Notes: generated by a model from the letters alone, not told the origin. 42,565 nucleotides of DNA from Bradyrhizobium sp. CCH5-F6 (GCF_001556045.1 NZ_LSIC01000208.1:1-42565); one strand, 5' to 3'; counted from the first letter of the stretch, positions 18,508-28,106 are shown. Translations and numbers: made by a program.

Positions 18508-19317
18508 ATGAGGAAGCTTGCCACGATCGGAGCGGCTCTGCTCTGGTCCACCATCGCGTTCGCACAGGATCGCACCATCACCGTGGCCTCGACCACCTCG
18601 ACGGAGCAGTCGGGGCTGTTCGGTCATTTGCTGCCTCTGTTCGCGAAGGCGGAGGGTATCAGCGTGAAGGTCGTTGCCGTCGGCACCGGCCAGGCGCTGG
18701 ATATCGGACGGCGCGGGGATGCCGACGTGGTGTTCGTCCATGACAGGCCGGCCGAGGACAAGTTCATGTCCGAAGGGCAGGGCGTGAAGCGCTTCGACGT
18801 CATGTACAACGACTTCGTCATCATCGGGCCCAGAAGCGATCCAGCGCGGATATCAGGCAGCAAGGATGTGGTCGAGGCGCTGCGCAAGATCGCGGCGGCC
18901 AAGGCCCCGTTCGTCTCGCGCGGCGACAAGTCCGGTACGCATGCGGCCGAGCTGAGGCTATGGAAAGAGGCGGGCGTTGACCTCAGCGCCGGCAAGGACA
19001 ACTGGTACCGCGAGATCGGTCAGGGCATGGGCCCGGCGCTGAACATGGCCTCTTCGTCGAACGCCTATGTCCTGTCGGACCGCGGCACCTGGCTATCGTT
19101 CAAGAACCGTGGCGAACTCGCCATCCTGACCGAGGGTGACAAGCGGCTCTTCAACCAGTACGGCGTCATGCTGGTGAATCCGGCCAAGCATACGAACGTG
19201 AAAGCGAAGGACGGGCAGGCCTTCATCGACTGGCTGGTTTCGCCGAAGGGGCAGGAAGCGATAGCCGGGTACAAGGTTGGCGGCGAGCAGCTATTTTTCC
19301 CCAACGCGTCCAACTAG
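18508..19317 (+). CDS. tupA: Tungstate-type ABC substrate-binding protein TupA
   Basis: TupA binds tungstate (or molybdate) in the periplasm. The product is about 269 residues from the ATG at 18508, preceded by GGAG, with a signal peptide ending in IAFAQ. The N-terminus of the mature protein, ITVASTTSTEQSGLFGHLLPLF, is the TupA signature with the Thr-Thr-Ser-Thr anion-binding loop. VGTGQALDIGRRGDADVVFVHD and SRGDKSGTHAAELRLW are also typical. The 3' end overlaps the 3' end of the oppositely oriented tupB by 27 bp, so the pair is not an ordinary operon. Confidence 0.88.
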   Translation: MRKLATIGAALLWSTIAFAQDRTITVASTTSTEQSGLFGHLLPLFAKAEGISVKVVAVGTGQALDIGRRGDADVVFVHDRPAEDKFMSEGQGVKRFDVMYNDFVIIGPRSDPARISGSKDVVEALRKIAAAKAPFVSRGDKSGTHAAELRLWKEAGVDLSAGKDNWYREIGQGMGPALNMASSSNAYVLSDRGTWLSFKNRGELAILTEGDKRLFNQYGVMLVNPAKHTNVKAKDGQAFIDWLVSPKGQEAIAGYKVGGEQLFFPNASN

Positions 19318-19989
19318 CACGAAGGCGACGGTCGACACCGCCACGCTGAGCGCGAGCAGGATCAGTCCGAGTCCGAGCGCCAGCGGCAGGTCGCCTTTGC
19401 TGGTCTCCAGTGCGATCGCCGTCGTCATCGTGCGGGTGAAGCCGCGGATGTTGCCGCCGACGACGATGATGGCGCCGACTTCCGCAATGGCGCGCCCGAA
19501 CGCCGCGAGAAAGGCCGTCAGCAGCGAAGTCCGCCCGAGCGCGAACAGCAGGCCGATGCTGCGCAATGTCGATAGCCCGTCGATCCGCGCCAGGTCGCCA
19601 TACTCCGCCCAGAGCAGGCTCGCCGGCCGGTGCACCAGCGCAACCACGATCGGCGTCGCCAGCAGCGTCTGCGCGATCACCATCGCCGCCGGGGTGAACA
19701 GCAGGCCCGCAGCCCCGAGCGGCCCGGACCGCGACAGCAGGAGATAGAGCGCGAGCCCCACCACGACCGGCGGAAGGCCGAGCAGCGCATTGGTGAGGAT
19801 GATGATGAGTTGACGCCCCCGGAAACGGGTGATCGCAAGCAGGGCTCCGAACGGTGCGCCGATCAGGAGCGCGACGATGCTGGCGGTCAGGCTGACTTGC
19901 ACCGACAACGCGACGATGCCGAGCAGCTCGGCGTCGGCCTCGGCGATCAGAGTGAGGGCGGAGCCGATGGATCGTGCAAAGTCGTTCAT
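19291..19989 (-). CDS. tupB: Tungstate-type ABC permease TupB
   Basis: This inner-membrane permease of 232 residues would partner TupA. It has about five to six hydrophobic segments, including VSLTASIVALLIGAPFGALLA, NALLGLPPVVVGLALYLLL and GLGLILLALSVAVSTVAFVLV. The cytoplasmic loop RTSLLTAFLAAFGRAIAEVGAIIVVGGNI corresponds to the EAA region of the ModB/TupB family. It converges with tupA and overlaps it by 27 bp. The ATPase gene tupC is not in the window. The start has GAGGCCGG upstream. Its promoter would lie in the 19990-20305 gap. Confidence 0.87.
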   Translation of the reverse strand: MNDFARSIGSALTLIAEADAELLGIVALSVQVSLTASIVALLIGAPFGALLAITRFRGRQLIIILTNALLGLPPVVVGLALYLLLSRSGPLGAAGLLFTPAAMVIAQTLLATPIVVALVHRPASLLWAEYGDLARIDGLSTLRSIGLLFALGRTSLLTAFLAAFGRAIAEVGAIIVVGGNIRGFTRTMTTAIALETSKGDLPLALGLGLILLALSVAVSTVAFVLVGRVGEK

Positions 19990-20305
19990 CCGGCCTCAGG
20001 CAACTCCGTTCCGCGGGGCTCCCGCGACGTGCGTTCTCGCCGCTGCGGCTGCCATAATCAAGACCCGCCAGGGGGCGGAAGCCGGGACTGGGCTGCCGCG
20101 GGAGGGCACCGAGGTCACAAATCGCCGTCCGCGCGCCCGAAGACGGCGTTTGAAGCCTGTCGGGCCGCTTTATTCCGTCCATGGATGCTTTAAGGGAGGG
20201 GCAGGATCGGGTCGCAGCCGCCTTGCGGCGGTGCTAGACCTGATGCGGAAACAATGGCGCCGGGCCATGCTGGCACCGGCCGCAGGATGAGAAGGATATG
20301 AGGCA
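19990..20305. other. Intergenic gap between tupB and hbd, no gene seen
   Basis: This 316-bp stretch separates divergent tupB and hbd, so promoters for both must lie here. A short GCCGC/GCGGC hairpin occurs at 20217-20229. I considered a riboswitch (molybdenum cofactor or cobalamin) upstream of tupB but could not match a consensus. Open frames here look like composition artefacts. Confidence 0.4.
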
Positions 20306-21157
20306 ATGATCCAGACGGTTGGCATCATCGGGGCAGGGACCATGGGGAACGGCATCGCGCAGGTCTGCGCCGCGGCCGGACTTTCGGTCGTGATGGTCGA
20401 CATTTCCGATGCGGCGGTGAACCGCGGCCTTTCGACCGTCGGCGGCAGCCTCGAGCGCCTGGTCAAGAAGGAGAAGATGTCGGCGGCCGATCGCGAGGCG
20501 GCGCTCAAGCGCATCACCGGCACCACCGACCGGTCGAAGCTGTCCGATTGCGATCTGGTCATCGAGGCCGCGACCGAGAACGAGGAGCTCAAGGTCAAGA
20601 TCCTGAAGGACCTCTGCGCGACGCTGTCGCCGCGCACGCTGGTCGCGACCAACACGTCGTCGATCTCGATCACCAAGCTCGCTGCGGCGACCGATCGTCC
20701 CGACCGCTTCATCGGCATGCACTTCTTCAATCCGGTGCCGGTGATGGCGCTGCTGGAGCTGATCCGCGGCCTGCAGACCTCCGACGACACCCACGCCAAG
20801 GCGCTGGATTTCGCCAAGCGCGTCGGCAAGGTGGCGATCACGGCCAAGAACAGCCCGGGCTTCGCCGTCAACCGCATCCTGTGTCCGATGATCAACGAGG
20901 CGATCTTCGCGCTCCAGGAAGGGATCGCAACCGCGGAAGAGATCGACGCCGGCATGAAGCTCGGCTGCAACCACCCGATCGGGCCGCTGGCGCTGGCCGA
21001 TCTCGTCGGGCTCGACACCATGCTTTCGGTGATGGAGGTCTTTTACAAGGGCTTCAACGATCCTAAATACCGGCCAGCCCCGCTGCTGAAGGAGATGGTC
21101 GATGCCGGCCATCTCGGCCGCAAGACCGGGCAGGGCTTCTACACCTATAGCGCCTGA
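20306..21157 (+). CDS. hbd: 3-hydroxybutyryl-CoA dehydrogenase
   Basis: This enzyme interconverts acetoacetyl-CoA and 3-hydroxybutyryl-CoA with NAD(P)H, in short-chain fatty acid or polyhydroxybutyrate metabolism. The product is 283 residues, the usual single-domain length. The Rossmann motif is [18 protein letters not shown] at the N-terminus, followed by [15 protein letters not shown], the catalytic HFFNPVP segment and PGFAVNRIL. The C-terminal domain ends with [17 protein letters not shown] precedes the ATG. The etfAB genes often found next to it are absent. Confidence 0.93.
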   Translation: MIQTVGIIGAGTMGNGIAQVCAAAGLSVVMVDISDAAVNRGLSTVGGSLERLVKKEKMSAADREAALKRITGTTDRSKLSDCDLVIEAATENEELKVKILKDLCATLSPRTLVATNTSSISITKLAAATDRPDRFIGMHFFNPVPVMALLELIRGLQTSDDTHAKALDFAKRVGKVAITAKNSPGFAVNRILCPMINEAIFALQEGIATAEEIDAGMKLGCNHPIGPLALADLVGLDTMLSVMEVFYKGFNDPKYRPAPLLKEMVDAGHLGRKTGQGFYTYSA

Positions 21158-21293
21158 TGAAGGCGTCGGCGGCGGGCACTCAGAGCCCGCCGTCCGATCC
21201 CGCGATTTGCGCTGCGACAAAGACGTCGTGCGCGATTGGCCCGACAATGTCGAACGGGCGGCCTGCGGGAACCATGGAACGGATAGCAAGGAT

Positions 21294-21758
21294 ATGTCGG
21301 ATCGACTGAAGGCCGAGCGCGAGGCCGCGGCTGCGCGGCGGAACCTGCTGACCCAGGATGCGATCGAGCGCACCGGGATCACCGAGGAGATGATCGGGGA
21401 GCTCGTCACCCGCTTCTACGGGCGCGTGCGCGAGGACGCACTGCTCGGTCCTGTCTTTGCGGTCGTCCAGAACTGGGACGAGCATCTCGCCAAGCTCAGG
21501 GATTTCTGGTCGTCGGTGGTGCTGATGAGCGGCCGCTATCACGGCTCGCCGATGCGGGCGCATCTGCCGCTGAACCTTGTTGGAGATCATTTCGACCGCT
21601 GGCTCGATTTGTTCGAACAGACCGCGCGCGAGGTCTGTTCGCCTTCGGCGGCTGCGCTGTTCATCGACAAGGCGCGTCGTATCGCCGACAGTTTTGAAAT
21701 GGCTTCGGCAACTGTCGCGGGTCGTATCGCATCGCCGCGTCACGTGCTCCGCTCCTGA
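21294..21758 (+). CDS. Group III truncated haemoglobin
   Basis: This is a small globin of about 154 residues, presumably cytosolic and binding haem and oxygen or nitric oxide. The ATG at 21294 follows AAGGA; the open frame reaches further upstream into hbd but lacks a site. Typical elements are LVTRFYGRVREDALLGPVF, the KLRDFWSSVVLMSGRYHG segment and the probable proximal histidine in MRAHLPL. It ends with FIDKARRIADSFE. It lies 136 bp behind hbd on the same strand and may be co-transcribed. The physiological role is not indicated by the neighbours. Confidence 0.85.
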   Translation: MSDRLKAEREAAAARRNLLTQDAIERTGITEEMIGELVTRFYGRVREDALLGPVFAVVQNWDEHLAKLRDFWSSVVLMSGRYHGSPMRAHLPLNLVGDHFDRWLDLFEQTAREVCSPSAAALFIDKARRIADSFEMASATVAGRIASPRHVLRS

Positions 21759-21990
21759 AGCGAGCCGCTCCGCCTTTGCCCGCAACGAGCGAGCGCGCTG
21801 CAGCAATTCCAACATCATCGGTCTGATCTGCAAAAACTTCATGCAGATCGCGCGGTGCGACGTTGAAAGTGCGAAAACGCCTTGGATGGCTTCGATGATC
21901 GTACAATCAAAGCGAGCAAAGCCATATTGATGCGCTGCGGCGCCAACTCTTCGCCTTTTTTTCGGCAGAGTCGCAGCGCCTGCTGGTTGC

Positions 21991-22644
21991 ATGTCGAGCG
22001 CATCGTTCAACACCAATTCCACGTCCGCCGAGAGTGCTGCGGAACTCGAAGATGACGCGGGCATGGAGCATACGCGGCGGACGCTGCTGCTCGGCGCGCT
22101 TGCGACCACCGCTTGTCTCGGCTGCTCCGTGCCGGCGCGTGCAGGCGAGGATCCGCCCGGCTCCGACGAACGGCCGCAGAAGGGCGATCTGCTCGTCTTC
22201 TCCGAAGGCGAGCAGGAGGGGAAAATCATCACCGCGGCCGATCTGAAGGCCGGCGGTCCGCCGCTCCATGCCTGGCCGAAGGATCCCAACACATCGGTGG
22301 TGCGCAGCGCCTCGCGGCTCAACGAGATCCTGATCATCAAGCTCGATCCCGCCGACCTCGACGAGAAGACCCGCGCGCGCGCCGTCGACGGCATCGTCGC
22401 CTATTCCGCGATCTGCTCGCATGCGGGCTGCCCCGTCACCGCCTGGGTGAAGAGCGATGTCGGCGACAAGGAGGTGTTCAAATGCATGTGCCACAACTCC
22501 GAATTCGATCCGCGCGCCGGCGCACAAGTCGTGTTCGGACCGGCGCCGCGACGGCTCGCCGCGCTGCCGCTGGCGCTGGCTGACGGTTCGCTCAGCGTCG
22601 CCGGCAATTTCATGGGAAAGGTAGGTGGCGCGCAGCCAGGATGA
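21991..22644 (+). CDS. Exported Rieske [2Fe-2S] protein
   Basis: The product is up to 217 residues with one Rieske domain. The cluster ligands are in the CSHAGC and CMCHNS motifs, which also supply the two disulphide cysteines. A twin-arginine-type leader, HTRRTLLLGALATTACLG, starts around residue 26. The true start may be the internal ATG at 22063; neither candidate has a strong ribosome site. Tat export fits a protein that folds around its cluster before transport. It lies 113 bp upstream of a PQQ dehydrogenase on the same strand and could accept electrons from it, since no cytochrome c gene is adjacent. That partnership is an inference. Confidence 0.85.
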   Translation: MSSASFNTNSTSAESAAELEDDAGMEHTRRTLLLGALATTACLGCSVPARAGEDPPGSDERPQKGDLLVFSEGEQEGKIITAADLKAGGPPLHAWPKDPNTSVVRSASRLNEILIIKLDPADLDEKTRARAVDGIVAYSAICSHAGCPVTAWVKSDVGDKEVFKCMCHNSEFDPRAGAQVVFGPAPRRLAALPLALADGSLSVAGNFMGKVGGAQPG

Positions 22645-22708
22645 TGGACGGTTGCGGGCCGGGCCCGCGTCACGAAAGGCCGCATCCGCCAACGGCGGAC
22701 GAGGGACG

Positions 22709-22732
22709 ACAAGAATTCACAACAAGAATTCA
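22709..22732 (+). repeat. Tandem ACAAGAATTCA repeats upstream of PQQ dehydrogenase
   Basis: ACAAGAATTCA occurs at 22709-22719 and again at 22722-22732, a 13-bp period, directly before the PQQ dehydrogenase start. The stretch is AT-rich compared with its surroundings. It could be a regulator site or simply part of the promoter and leader. Confidence 0.4.
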
Positions 22733-22757
22733 AAACGGATGAAAAAGGGGAACGTCC

Positions 22758-24494
22758 ATGAAAACGTCCATGACCAGGAAGCAATGGTTACTGTCCGGCT
22801 TCGTCGCCTTCACGTGTCTTGCATCCACTGCCGCCGTGTCCGGCCCGATCGAGAATTATTCTCCGGTCACCGCACAGCGATTGGAGAATCCGGAGCCGAA
22901 CAACTGGATGCTCTACCGGCGTACCTATGACGGGCACGGCTACAGTCCGCTCGACCAGATCAACACCTCGAACGTGAAGAACCTCACGCCGGTCTGGACC
23001 TTTGCCACCGGCGTGGTCGAAGGCCATCAGGCGCCGCCGATCGTCAACAATGGCGCGATGTTCGTGACGACCCCAATGGGTCAGGTGATCGCTCTGAACG
23101 CGAAGACCGGCGACGAATACTGGCGCTACAAGCGGCAGCTCCCTGACGATCTATTTCAGCTGCATCCGACCAACCGGGGCGTCGGCCTGTGGGAGGACAA
23201 GCTCTACCTCGCCACCACGGACGACCACGTGGTCGCGCTCGATGCCAAGACCGGCAAAGTGGTTTGGGATACCAAGGTGCAGGACTACAGGAAGGGCCAG
23301 TACTTGACGCTGATGCCGTTGATCGTCGACGGCAAGGTCATCGTCGGCGGGTCCGGCGGCGAGTTCGGCGTACGCGGCTATGTCGTGGCCTATGATGCCA
23401 AGGACGGCAAGGAGCTGTGGCGGACCTACACCATCCCCGGCGAAGGCGAGCCCGGTCACGACACCTGGCAGGGCGACGACTGGAAGAACGGCGGTGGTTC
23501 GGCCTGGATGACGGGCAATTACGACAAGGAGACCAGGACGATCTATTGGGGCATCGGCAACGCGGCGCCATGGCCCGGCGAAACCCATCCCGGCGACAAC
23601 CTCTACACCGCATCGGTGCTCGCGCTCGATCCCGACACCGGCAAGATCAAGACCTATTTCCAGTACCACCAGAACGATTCCTGGGATTGGGACGAGGTCG
23701 AGGCGCCGATGCTGATCGATCTGCAACGCAACGGCCGCACCATCAAGAGCCTGGTCCATCCGGGACGCGACGCGATCTTCTGGGTGCTGGAGCGGACGCC
23801 GACCAAGATCAACTATGTCGCCGGTTGGCCGTTCGTCTATACCGACGTCTGGAAGGGCATCGACGAGACCGGCAAGCCGATCGTGGACCCAGCGCACAAG
23901 CCGGTGATCGGCAAGCGCGTCGAGTTCTGTCCGTCGCTGTGGGGCGGCAAGGATTGGCCGTCGGCCGCCTATAGCCAGAGGACCGGCCTCGTCTACGTGC
24001 CTGCCAACGAGAATTTCTGCGGCGGATTCACCGGCGAGAAGGTACCGCTCAAGCCGGGCGAGCTATGGCTCGGCACCAAGCCGGAAGACATCGGCCTGAA
24101 GACGAGGCCGGGCGCGGATCATTTCGGCGAGCTCCAGGCCTGGGATCCCTCCACGGGCAAGAAGGTGTGGCAGCACAACTTCCCCAAGTCGCAACTGTTC
24201 GGATCGGTCACGGCGACGGCGGGCGATCTCGTCTTCGTCGGCGGCACCAACGACCGCAACTTCCGAGCCTTCCACGCCAAGACTGGCGAACTCCTGTGGG
24301 AGCAGAAGACCAATTCCGGCATCGTCGGCATGCCGGTGTCCTACGAGATCGACGGCACGCAGTACATCGCGATCCAGTCGGGCTGGGGCGTGGACGCGCA
24401 GCGCATCCAGGATGCGCTGGTGACCAACAATATCGGCATCGAAGCCAATGTGCCCCAAGGCGGCGTCGTCTGGGTGTTCGCGCTGAAGAAATAG
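22758..24494 (+). CDS. PQQ-dependent periplasmic alcohol dehydrogenase lacking the vicinal cysteine pair
   Basis: The product is 578 residues with a Sec signal peptide (to about residue 29) and an eight-bladed quinoprotein propeller. Active-site residues by comparison with methanol dehydrogenases are Glu202 in GGEFG, Asn268 in GIGNAAPW, Asp310 and Asp312 in SWDWDEVE, and Arg337. The D-x-D pair matches lanthanide-type enzymes. The usual Cys-Cys next to PQQ is replaced by LHPTNRG at 135-141. From memory this belongs to a populated but poorly characterised clade. The ATG at 22758 follows AAGGGG; a second ATG four codons later has the same upstream heptamer AACGTCC. The substrate is unknown. Confidence 0.88.
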   Translation: MKTSMTRKQWLLSGFVAFTCLASTAAVSGPIENYSPVTAQRLENPEPNNWMLYRRTYDGHGYSPLDQINTSNVKNLTPVWTFATGVVEGHQAPPIVNNGAMFVTTPMGQVIALNAKTGDEYWRYKRQLPDDLFQLHPTNRGVGLWEDKLYLATTDDHVVALDAKTGKVVWDTKVQDYRKGQYLTLMPLIVDGKVIVGGSGGEFGVRGYVVAYDAKDGKELWRTYTIPGEGEPGHDTWQGDDWKNGGGSAWMTGNYDKETRTIYWGIGNAAPWPGETHPGDNLYTASVLALDPDTGKIKTYFQYHQNDSWDWDEVEAPMLIDLQRNGRTIKSLVHPGRDAIFWVLERTPTKINYVAGWPFVYTDVWKGIDETGKPIVDPAHKPVIGKRVEFCPSLWGGKDWPSAAYSQRTGLVYVPANENFCGGFTGEKVPLKPGELWLGTKPEDIGLKTRPGADHFGELQAWDPSTGKKVWQHNFPKSQLFGSVTATAGDLVFVGGTNDRNFRAFHAKTGELLWEQKTNSGIVGMPVSYEIDGTQYIAIQSGWGVDAQRIQDALVTNNIGIEANVPQGGVVWVFALKK

Positions 24495-24538
24495 CTCCGC
24501 GGGCGGATCGAAAGTAGCGGAGCAGCAAGGGGGGTGGT

Positions 24539-24570
24539 GAATGCGGCGGACGGCAACGTCCGCCGCATTC
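24539..24570. terminator. Hairpin terminator between convergent genes
   Basis: GAATGCGGCGGACG (24539-24552) and CGTCCGCCGCATTC (24557-24570) form a perfect 14-bp stem with a GCAA tetraloop. It lies 45 bp after the PQQ dehydrogenase stop and faces the small exported gene on the other strand. No clear T-run follows on either side, so it may act only as a bidirectional barrier or as a 3'-end stabiliser. Confidence 0.65.
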
Positions 24571-24648
24571 TCGCTTGTGTGGTGGCGGGCCGAGAACGTC
24601 CCCTTTTCCCCTTGTGGCAGTAGCTGGCGATGCGCAGTCGTCAAACCG

Positions 24649-24906
24649 CTACTTGCCGACGCGCTCGACCTTGTCCTTTTCCTTCTGGTTCATCTCACGA
24701 ATCTTGGGATCCTGGTTGTGCTGTCCCGTCGTCTGCGTGGTCGAAGCGGGTGGGGCATTGGCGTTGGGAAGCGAAGTCTGGTCCGGCGTGGTGGGGCGTG
24801 TCGCGGTTGCCGGCGGAGTCGTGCTGCTCTGCGCGAACACTCCGGTGGTGGTCAAAAGAAAGGCGCCCGACAGCAAGACTGCGAGCGCCCTTGAGATGTT
24901 GGTCAT
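24649..24906 (-). CDS. Small exported Thr/Pro-rich protein
   Basis: This 85-residue product has a signal peptide (RALAVLLSGAFLLTTTGVFA, then QSSTTPP) and an AAAGGAGC site ahead of the ATG at 24906. The mature protein is Thr/Pro/Gln-rich and ends in a charged segment DPKIREMNQKEKDKVERVGK. No cysteines or known domain are present. It follows the molybdenum oxidoreductase gene with a 54-bp gap on the same strand and may be co-transcribed. The function is unknown. Confidence 0.7.
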   Translation of the reverse strand: MTNISRALAVLLSGAFLLTTTGVFAQSSTTPPATATRPTTPDQTSLPNANAPPASTTQTTGQHNQDPKIREMNQKEKDKVERVGK

Positions 24907-24960
24907 CGATCTGCTCCTTTCAGATCGATGAGAACGGCGCGAGGCCGCTTGTGTTCCGTC

Positions 24961-27273
24961 TCACGCCTCCAATTGCTTGCCGATCGGAAGTGAGCGTATG
25001 CGCTTTCCCGTCGCAGCGAAGATCGCGTTCATCAGGGCCGGCGCGAACGGGGGAACACCGGGTTCGCCGACGCCGCTTGGCGGCGTGTCGGGCCCCGGCG
25101 GCACGATGTAGACGTTGGTCACCGCAGGAGATTCGTCGATCGTGACGACCCGGAAGTCGTCAAAATTCTTCTGCTGCACCTTGCCGTCCTTGAAGGTGAT
25201 CTCGCCGTATTTGGCGAGACTGAGGCCCATGATCGCCGCGCCCTCGATCTGCGAGGCGATGCGCTCGGGGTTGACGTAGGTGCCGCAATCGATCGCGGTG
25301 TCGACCCGCGGCACCGTCAGCTTGCCCTTGTCGTCGACGGCGACCTCGACGATGGTCGCGATGTAACTGACGAAGCTGCGGTGCACGGCGATGCCGAGAC
25401 CGTGGCCCTTCGGTACCTTGCGACCCCACTCGCCTTTCTCCGCAACCAGCTCGACCACCTTGCGCAGGCGCGCGGTATCGATCGGGTAGCTGTCTTGGGG
25501 CTCGCCATAGTTCCAGAGATCCTTCACGTTCGGCTTGACGATGCGGGGCGAGCCGATCAGCTCGAGCAGCATGTCTTTCTGGTCCCGGCCGGTCGCCTGC
25601 GCGATCTCGCCGACCATCGATTGCACCGCGAACGCCCGTGGGATGTTCGAGACCGAGCGGAACCAGCCGATGCGGGTGTGAGCGGCCGCTTCCGGATTCT
25701 CGCAGGAGATGTTGGCGATCTCGAACGGCAGGTCGACGAGGCCCATGCCGATCTCGAACGGGGCCTGATGCACGGCGCCGGCGGCAAAGGTCGAGGCGAT
25801 GCTGGGAGCCACGCTGCGGTGGCGCCAGGCGATCACTTTGCCGCTCTTGTCGAGGCCGGCCTCGATCCGCTCGACCGAGACGGTGTGCAGGAAGCCATTG
25901 TGAATGTCGTCTTCCCGCGTCCACTGCACCTTCACCGGCGCGCCGAGCTCCTTCGACAGCAAGGCGGCTTCGAGCGCGAAGTCGCATTTCGACTTGCGTC
26001 CGAACCCGCCGCCCAGCAGCGTGACGTTGACGGTGACGTTGCCTTCGGGGATGCCGAGCGTCTTGGCGACATCCTCGCGGGTGCCGCCGGGGCTCTGCAC
26101 TGGCGCCCAGATATCCGCCTTGTCGCCCTTGACGTCGGCGACCGCGACCGGCGGCTCCATGGCGACATGGGCGAGATGCGGGAGGTAGTACTCGCCGACG
26201 ATGACCTTGTCGGCGCTCTTCAACGCACCGTCCGCATCGCCCTCCTTGCGCAGCACGAGGCCCGGCTTGCGTGAGGCCTCCTCGAGCTCCTTGCGATAGG
26301 CAACCGAGTCGTATTTGGCGTTGGGGCCGTCGTCCCACACCAGCTTCAGCGCATCGCGGCCCTTGATCGCCGCGCCGGTGTTGCGCGCGATCACGGCGAC
26401 GCCGCCGAGAGGCTGGAACTTCGATGGCCACGGCCAGCCGCGCACCTGCATCACCTTCTCGACGCCGGGGACCTTCAGCGCCGCCTCCGGATCGAACGAG
26501 ACCAGCTTGCCGCCCGTCACCGGCGGCCGCGCGATCACGGCATATTTCATATTGGGCAAGCGGACGTCCGCGCCGTAACGCGCCTTGCCGGTCGTGATAT
26601 CGTGCAGATCGACCATGCCGATCTGGCCCTTGCCGAGGTAGCGGAAATCCTTGGGATTCTTCAGCTTGAGGCCTTCGATAGCAGGCACCGATTCCTTGGC
26701 GGCATCCGCTGCGAGTTCGCCGAAGCCGAGCTTGCGGCCGCTGGCGCTGTGGACGACCTCATGATTGACCGCCTTGACCTCGGTCGCCGGCACGCCCCAG
26801 CGCTTCGCCGCGGCCTGCTCCAGCATGGTGCGGGCGGAGGCGCCGATCTGGCGCATCGGCATCAAATAGTGCCGTGTGCTGCGCGAGCCGTCAGTGTCCT
26901 GGTTGCCGAACTTGACCTCGTCGCCATGGGCTTGCTGCACCTTGACCCTGTTCCAGTCGGCTTCCATCTCCTCGGCCACGATCAGCGGCAGGCTGGTGCG
27001 CACGCCGGTGCCCATTTCCGAACGGTGCCCGACGATGGTGACGATGCCGTCCGGGGCGACCGAAACGAACACGCGTGGATCGACCACGACACCGTGGGGC
27101 ATCTGGCCGGCGCCGGTCTCATAGGCCAACGCCTGCCGCGACATCACGGGGGCGGCGAGGACGAAGCCGCCGGTGACGCCGAGCCCCTTCAGGATGCTGC
27201 GGCGCGAGACCTTCTCGACCCTGATATGCTTCTCGAAGCCGCGAAGCTTGCGGGGACTGTCGATGAAATTCAT
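24961..27273 (-). CDS. Molybdopterin-binding large subunit of an aldehyde/isoquinoline-type oxidoreductase
   Basis: The product is 770 residues of the xanthine oxidase family, the single-chain IorB-like branch. A twin-arginine signal is near the N-terminus ([20 protein letters not shown]), so the enzyme should be periplasmic. Family motifs are [34 protein letters not shown] and the C-terminal [11 protein letters not shown] with its catalytic glutamate. It starts one base after the stop of the iron-sulphur subunit gene. Members oxidise aldehydes or N-heterocycles. Here, next to xoxF and formaldehyde genes, an aldehyde seems likely. No cytochrome c subunit gene accompanies it. Confidence 0.9.
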   Translation of the reverse strand: MNFIDSPRKLRGFEKHIRVEKVSRRSILKGLGVTGGFVLAAPVMSRQALAYETGAGQMPHGVVVDPRVFVSVAPDGIVTIVGHRSEMGTGVRTSLPLIVAEEMEADWNRVKVQQAHGDEVKFGNQDTDGSRSTRHYLMPMRQIGASARTMLEQAAAKRWGVPATEVKAVNHEVVHSASGRKLGFGELAADAAKESVPAIEGLKLKNPKDFRYLGKGQIGMVDLHDITTGKARYGADVRLPNMKYAVIARPPVTGGKLVSFDPEAALKVPGVEKVMQVRGWPWPSKFQPLGGVAVIARNTGAAIKGRDALKLVWDDGPNAKYDSVAYRKELEEASRKPGLVLRKEGDADGALKSADKVIVGEYYLPHLAHVAMEPPVAVADVKGDKADIWAPVQSPGGTREDVAKTLGIPEGNVTVNVTLLGGGFGRKSKCDFALEAALLSKELGAPVKVQWTREDDIHNGFLHTVSVERIEAGLDKSGKVIAWRHRSVAPSIASTFAAGAVHQAPFEIGMGLVDLPFEIANISCENPEAAAHTRIGWFRSVSNIPRAFAVQSMVGEIAQATGRDQKDMLLELIGSPRIVKPNVKDLWNYGEPQDSYPIDTARLRKVVELVAEKGEWGRKVPKGHGLGIAVHRSFVSYIATIVEVAVDDKGKLTVPRVDTAIDCGTYVNPERIASQIEGAAIMGLSLAKYGEITFKDGKVQQKNFDDFRVVTIDESPAVTNVYIVPPGPDTPPSGVGEPGVPPFAPALMNAIFAATGKRIRSLPIGKQLEA

Positions 27274-27274
27274 G

Positions 27275-27727
27275 TCACACTCCCGTCGATGCGAGATGGA
27301 CGGCGTTTTCGATGCGCTGATAGCAACCGCAGCGGCAGATGTTGCCGGACATCGCCTCGCGGATCTGGTCGTGCGAGGGTTTGGGATTTTCGATCAAGAG
27401 GGCTGCGGCCTGCATGATCTGGCCGGCCTGGCAGAAGCCGCATTGGGGCACGTTGACCTGGCGCCAGGCCTTCTGCACCGGGTGATCGCCGTTGGGGTGC
27501 AATCCCTCGATCGTGGTGACCTCCCGTCCGGCGACGTCGTTCACCGACGTGACGCAAGCCCGTACGGCCTGCTTGTCGACGATGACGGTGCAGGCGCCGC
27601 ACAGGGCCTGGCCGCAGCCGTATTTGGTGCCGGTCAGCCCGGCCTCGTCACGCAGGAACCAGAGTAGCGGGAGATCCGGGTCGCCGTCCCAGCTCTGTTC
27701 CTGGCCGTTGATCTTCACCTTGATCAT
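27275..27727 (-). CDS. [2Fe-2S] small subunit of the aldehyde/isoquinoline-type oxidoreductase
   Basis: This 150-residue electron-transfer subunit carries two [2Fe-2S] clusters. The plant-ferredoxin-type cluster is bound by [11 protein letters not shown] plus an upstream cysteine. The second cluster is bound by [11 protein letters not shown] and CRCGCYQRI. It has no signal peptide of its own and is probably carried across by the Tat signal of the large subunit. GAGGG precedes the ATG at 27727. It is translationally linked to the large-subunit gene. Confidence 0.92.
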   Translation of the reverse strand: MIKVKINGQEQSWDGDPDLPLLWFLRDEAGLTGTKYGCGQALCGACTVIVDKQAVRACVTSVNDVAGREVTTIEGLHPNGDHPVQKAWRQVNVPQCGFCQAGQIMQAAALLIENPKPSHDQIREAMSGNICRCGCYQRIENAVHLASTGV

Positions 27728-27832
27728 GATCGTCCCTCGCTCTTCATAAGCATGCCAAATTCAAAGCTCGCCGACGCCGGTAGGCGACGGTTCACGCATC
27801 GTCTCGCCGCACTCTGCCGTTGTCCCGCGCGG

Positions 27833-27861
27833 GCAAATCCCGGAGGGGGCAGAAATGTCAA
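27833..27861 (-). promoter_or_regulatory. Possible promoter of the molybdenum oxidoreductase genes
   Basis: On the minus strand a perfect -35 hexamer TTGACA (27861-27856) is followed after 17 bases by ATTTGC, a poor -10. It is about 105 bp before the small-subunit start. This is only a pattern match. Confidence 0.25.
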
Positions 27862-28066
27862 TGGCGATGTCTGGATGTGCTCGATACCTCCCGTCTTGTT
27901 CTTGATTGATTGTATTCGCGTGGCATCGTGACGCAGCAATCGTAACAGAGATCGCTCCGTCCCGGCGTTCACAGCCGAGTGTTCTCACCGGGAAAAGATT
28001 GCATCGATGGTTTGTCAAAAGCAGGGCGCGGTCATCGCGCAGCGCGCCTGTTCAACCGCCCGACGC

Positions 28067-28106
28067 AAAAAAGCTTCGTCCGCCAGGAAGACTGCGCGGA
28101 CGAAGC
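28067..28106 (-). terminator. Rho-independent terminator downstream of gfa
   Basis: On the minus strand GCTTCGTCCGC and GCGGACGAAGC (28106-28096 and 28083-28073) form a perfect 11-bp stem with a 12-base loop. It is followed at once by six T residues (28072-28067). It would end the xoxF-xoxG-formaldehyde dehydrogenase-gfa transcript, 250 bp beyond the gfa stop. Confidence 0.85.

Noticed and set aside
19990..20305. Possible riboswitch upstream of tupB
   Set aside because: GC-rich segments superficially recall molybdenum-cofactor and cobalamin elements, but I could not place the conserved core bases of either.
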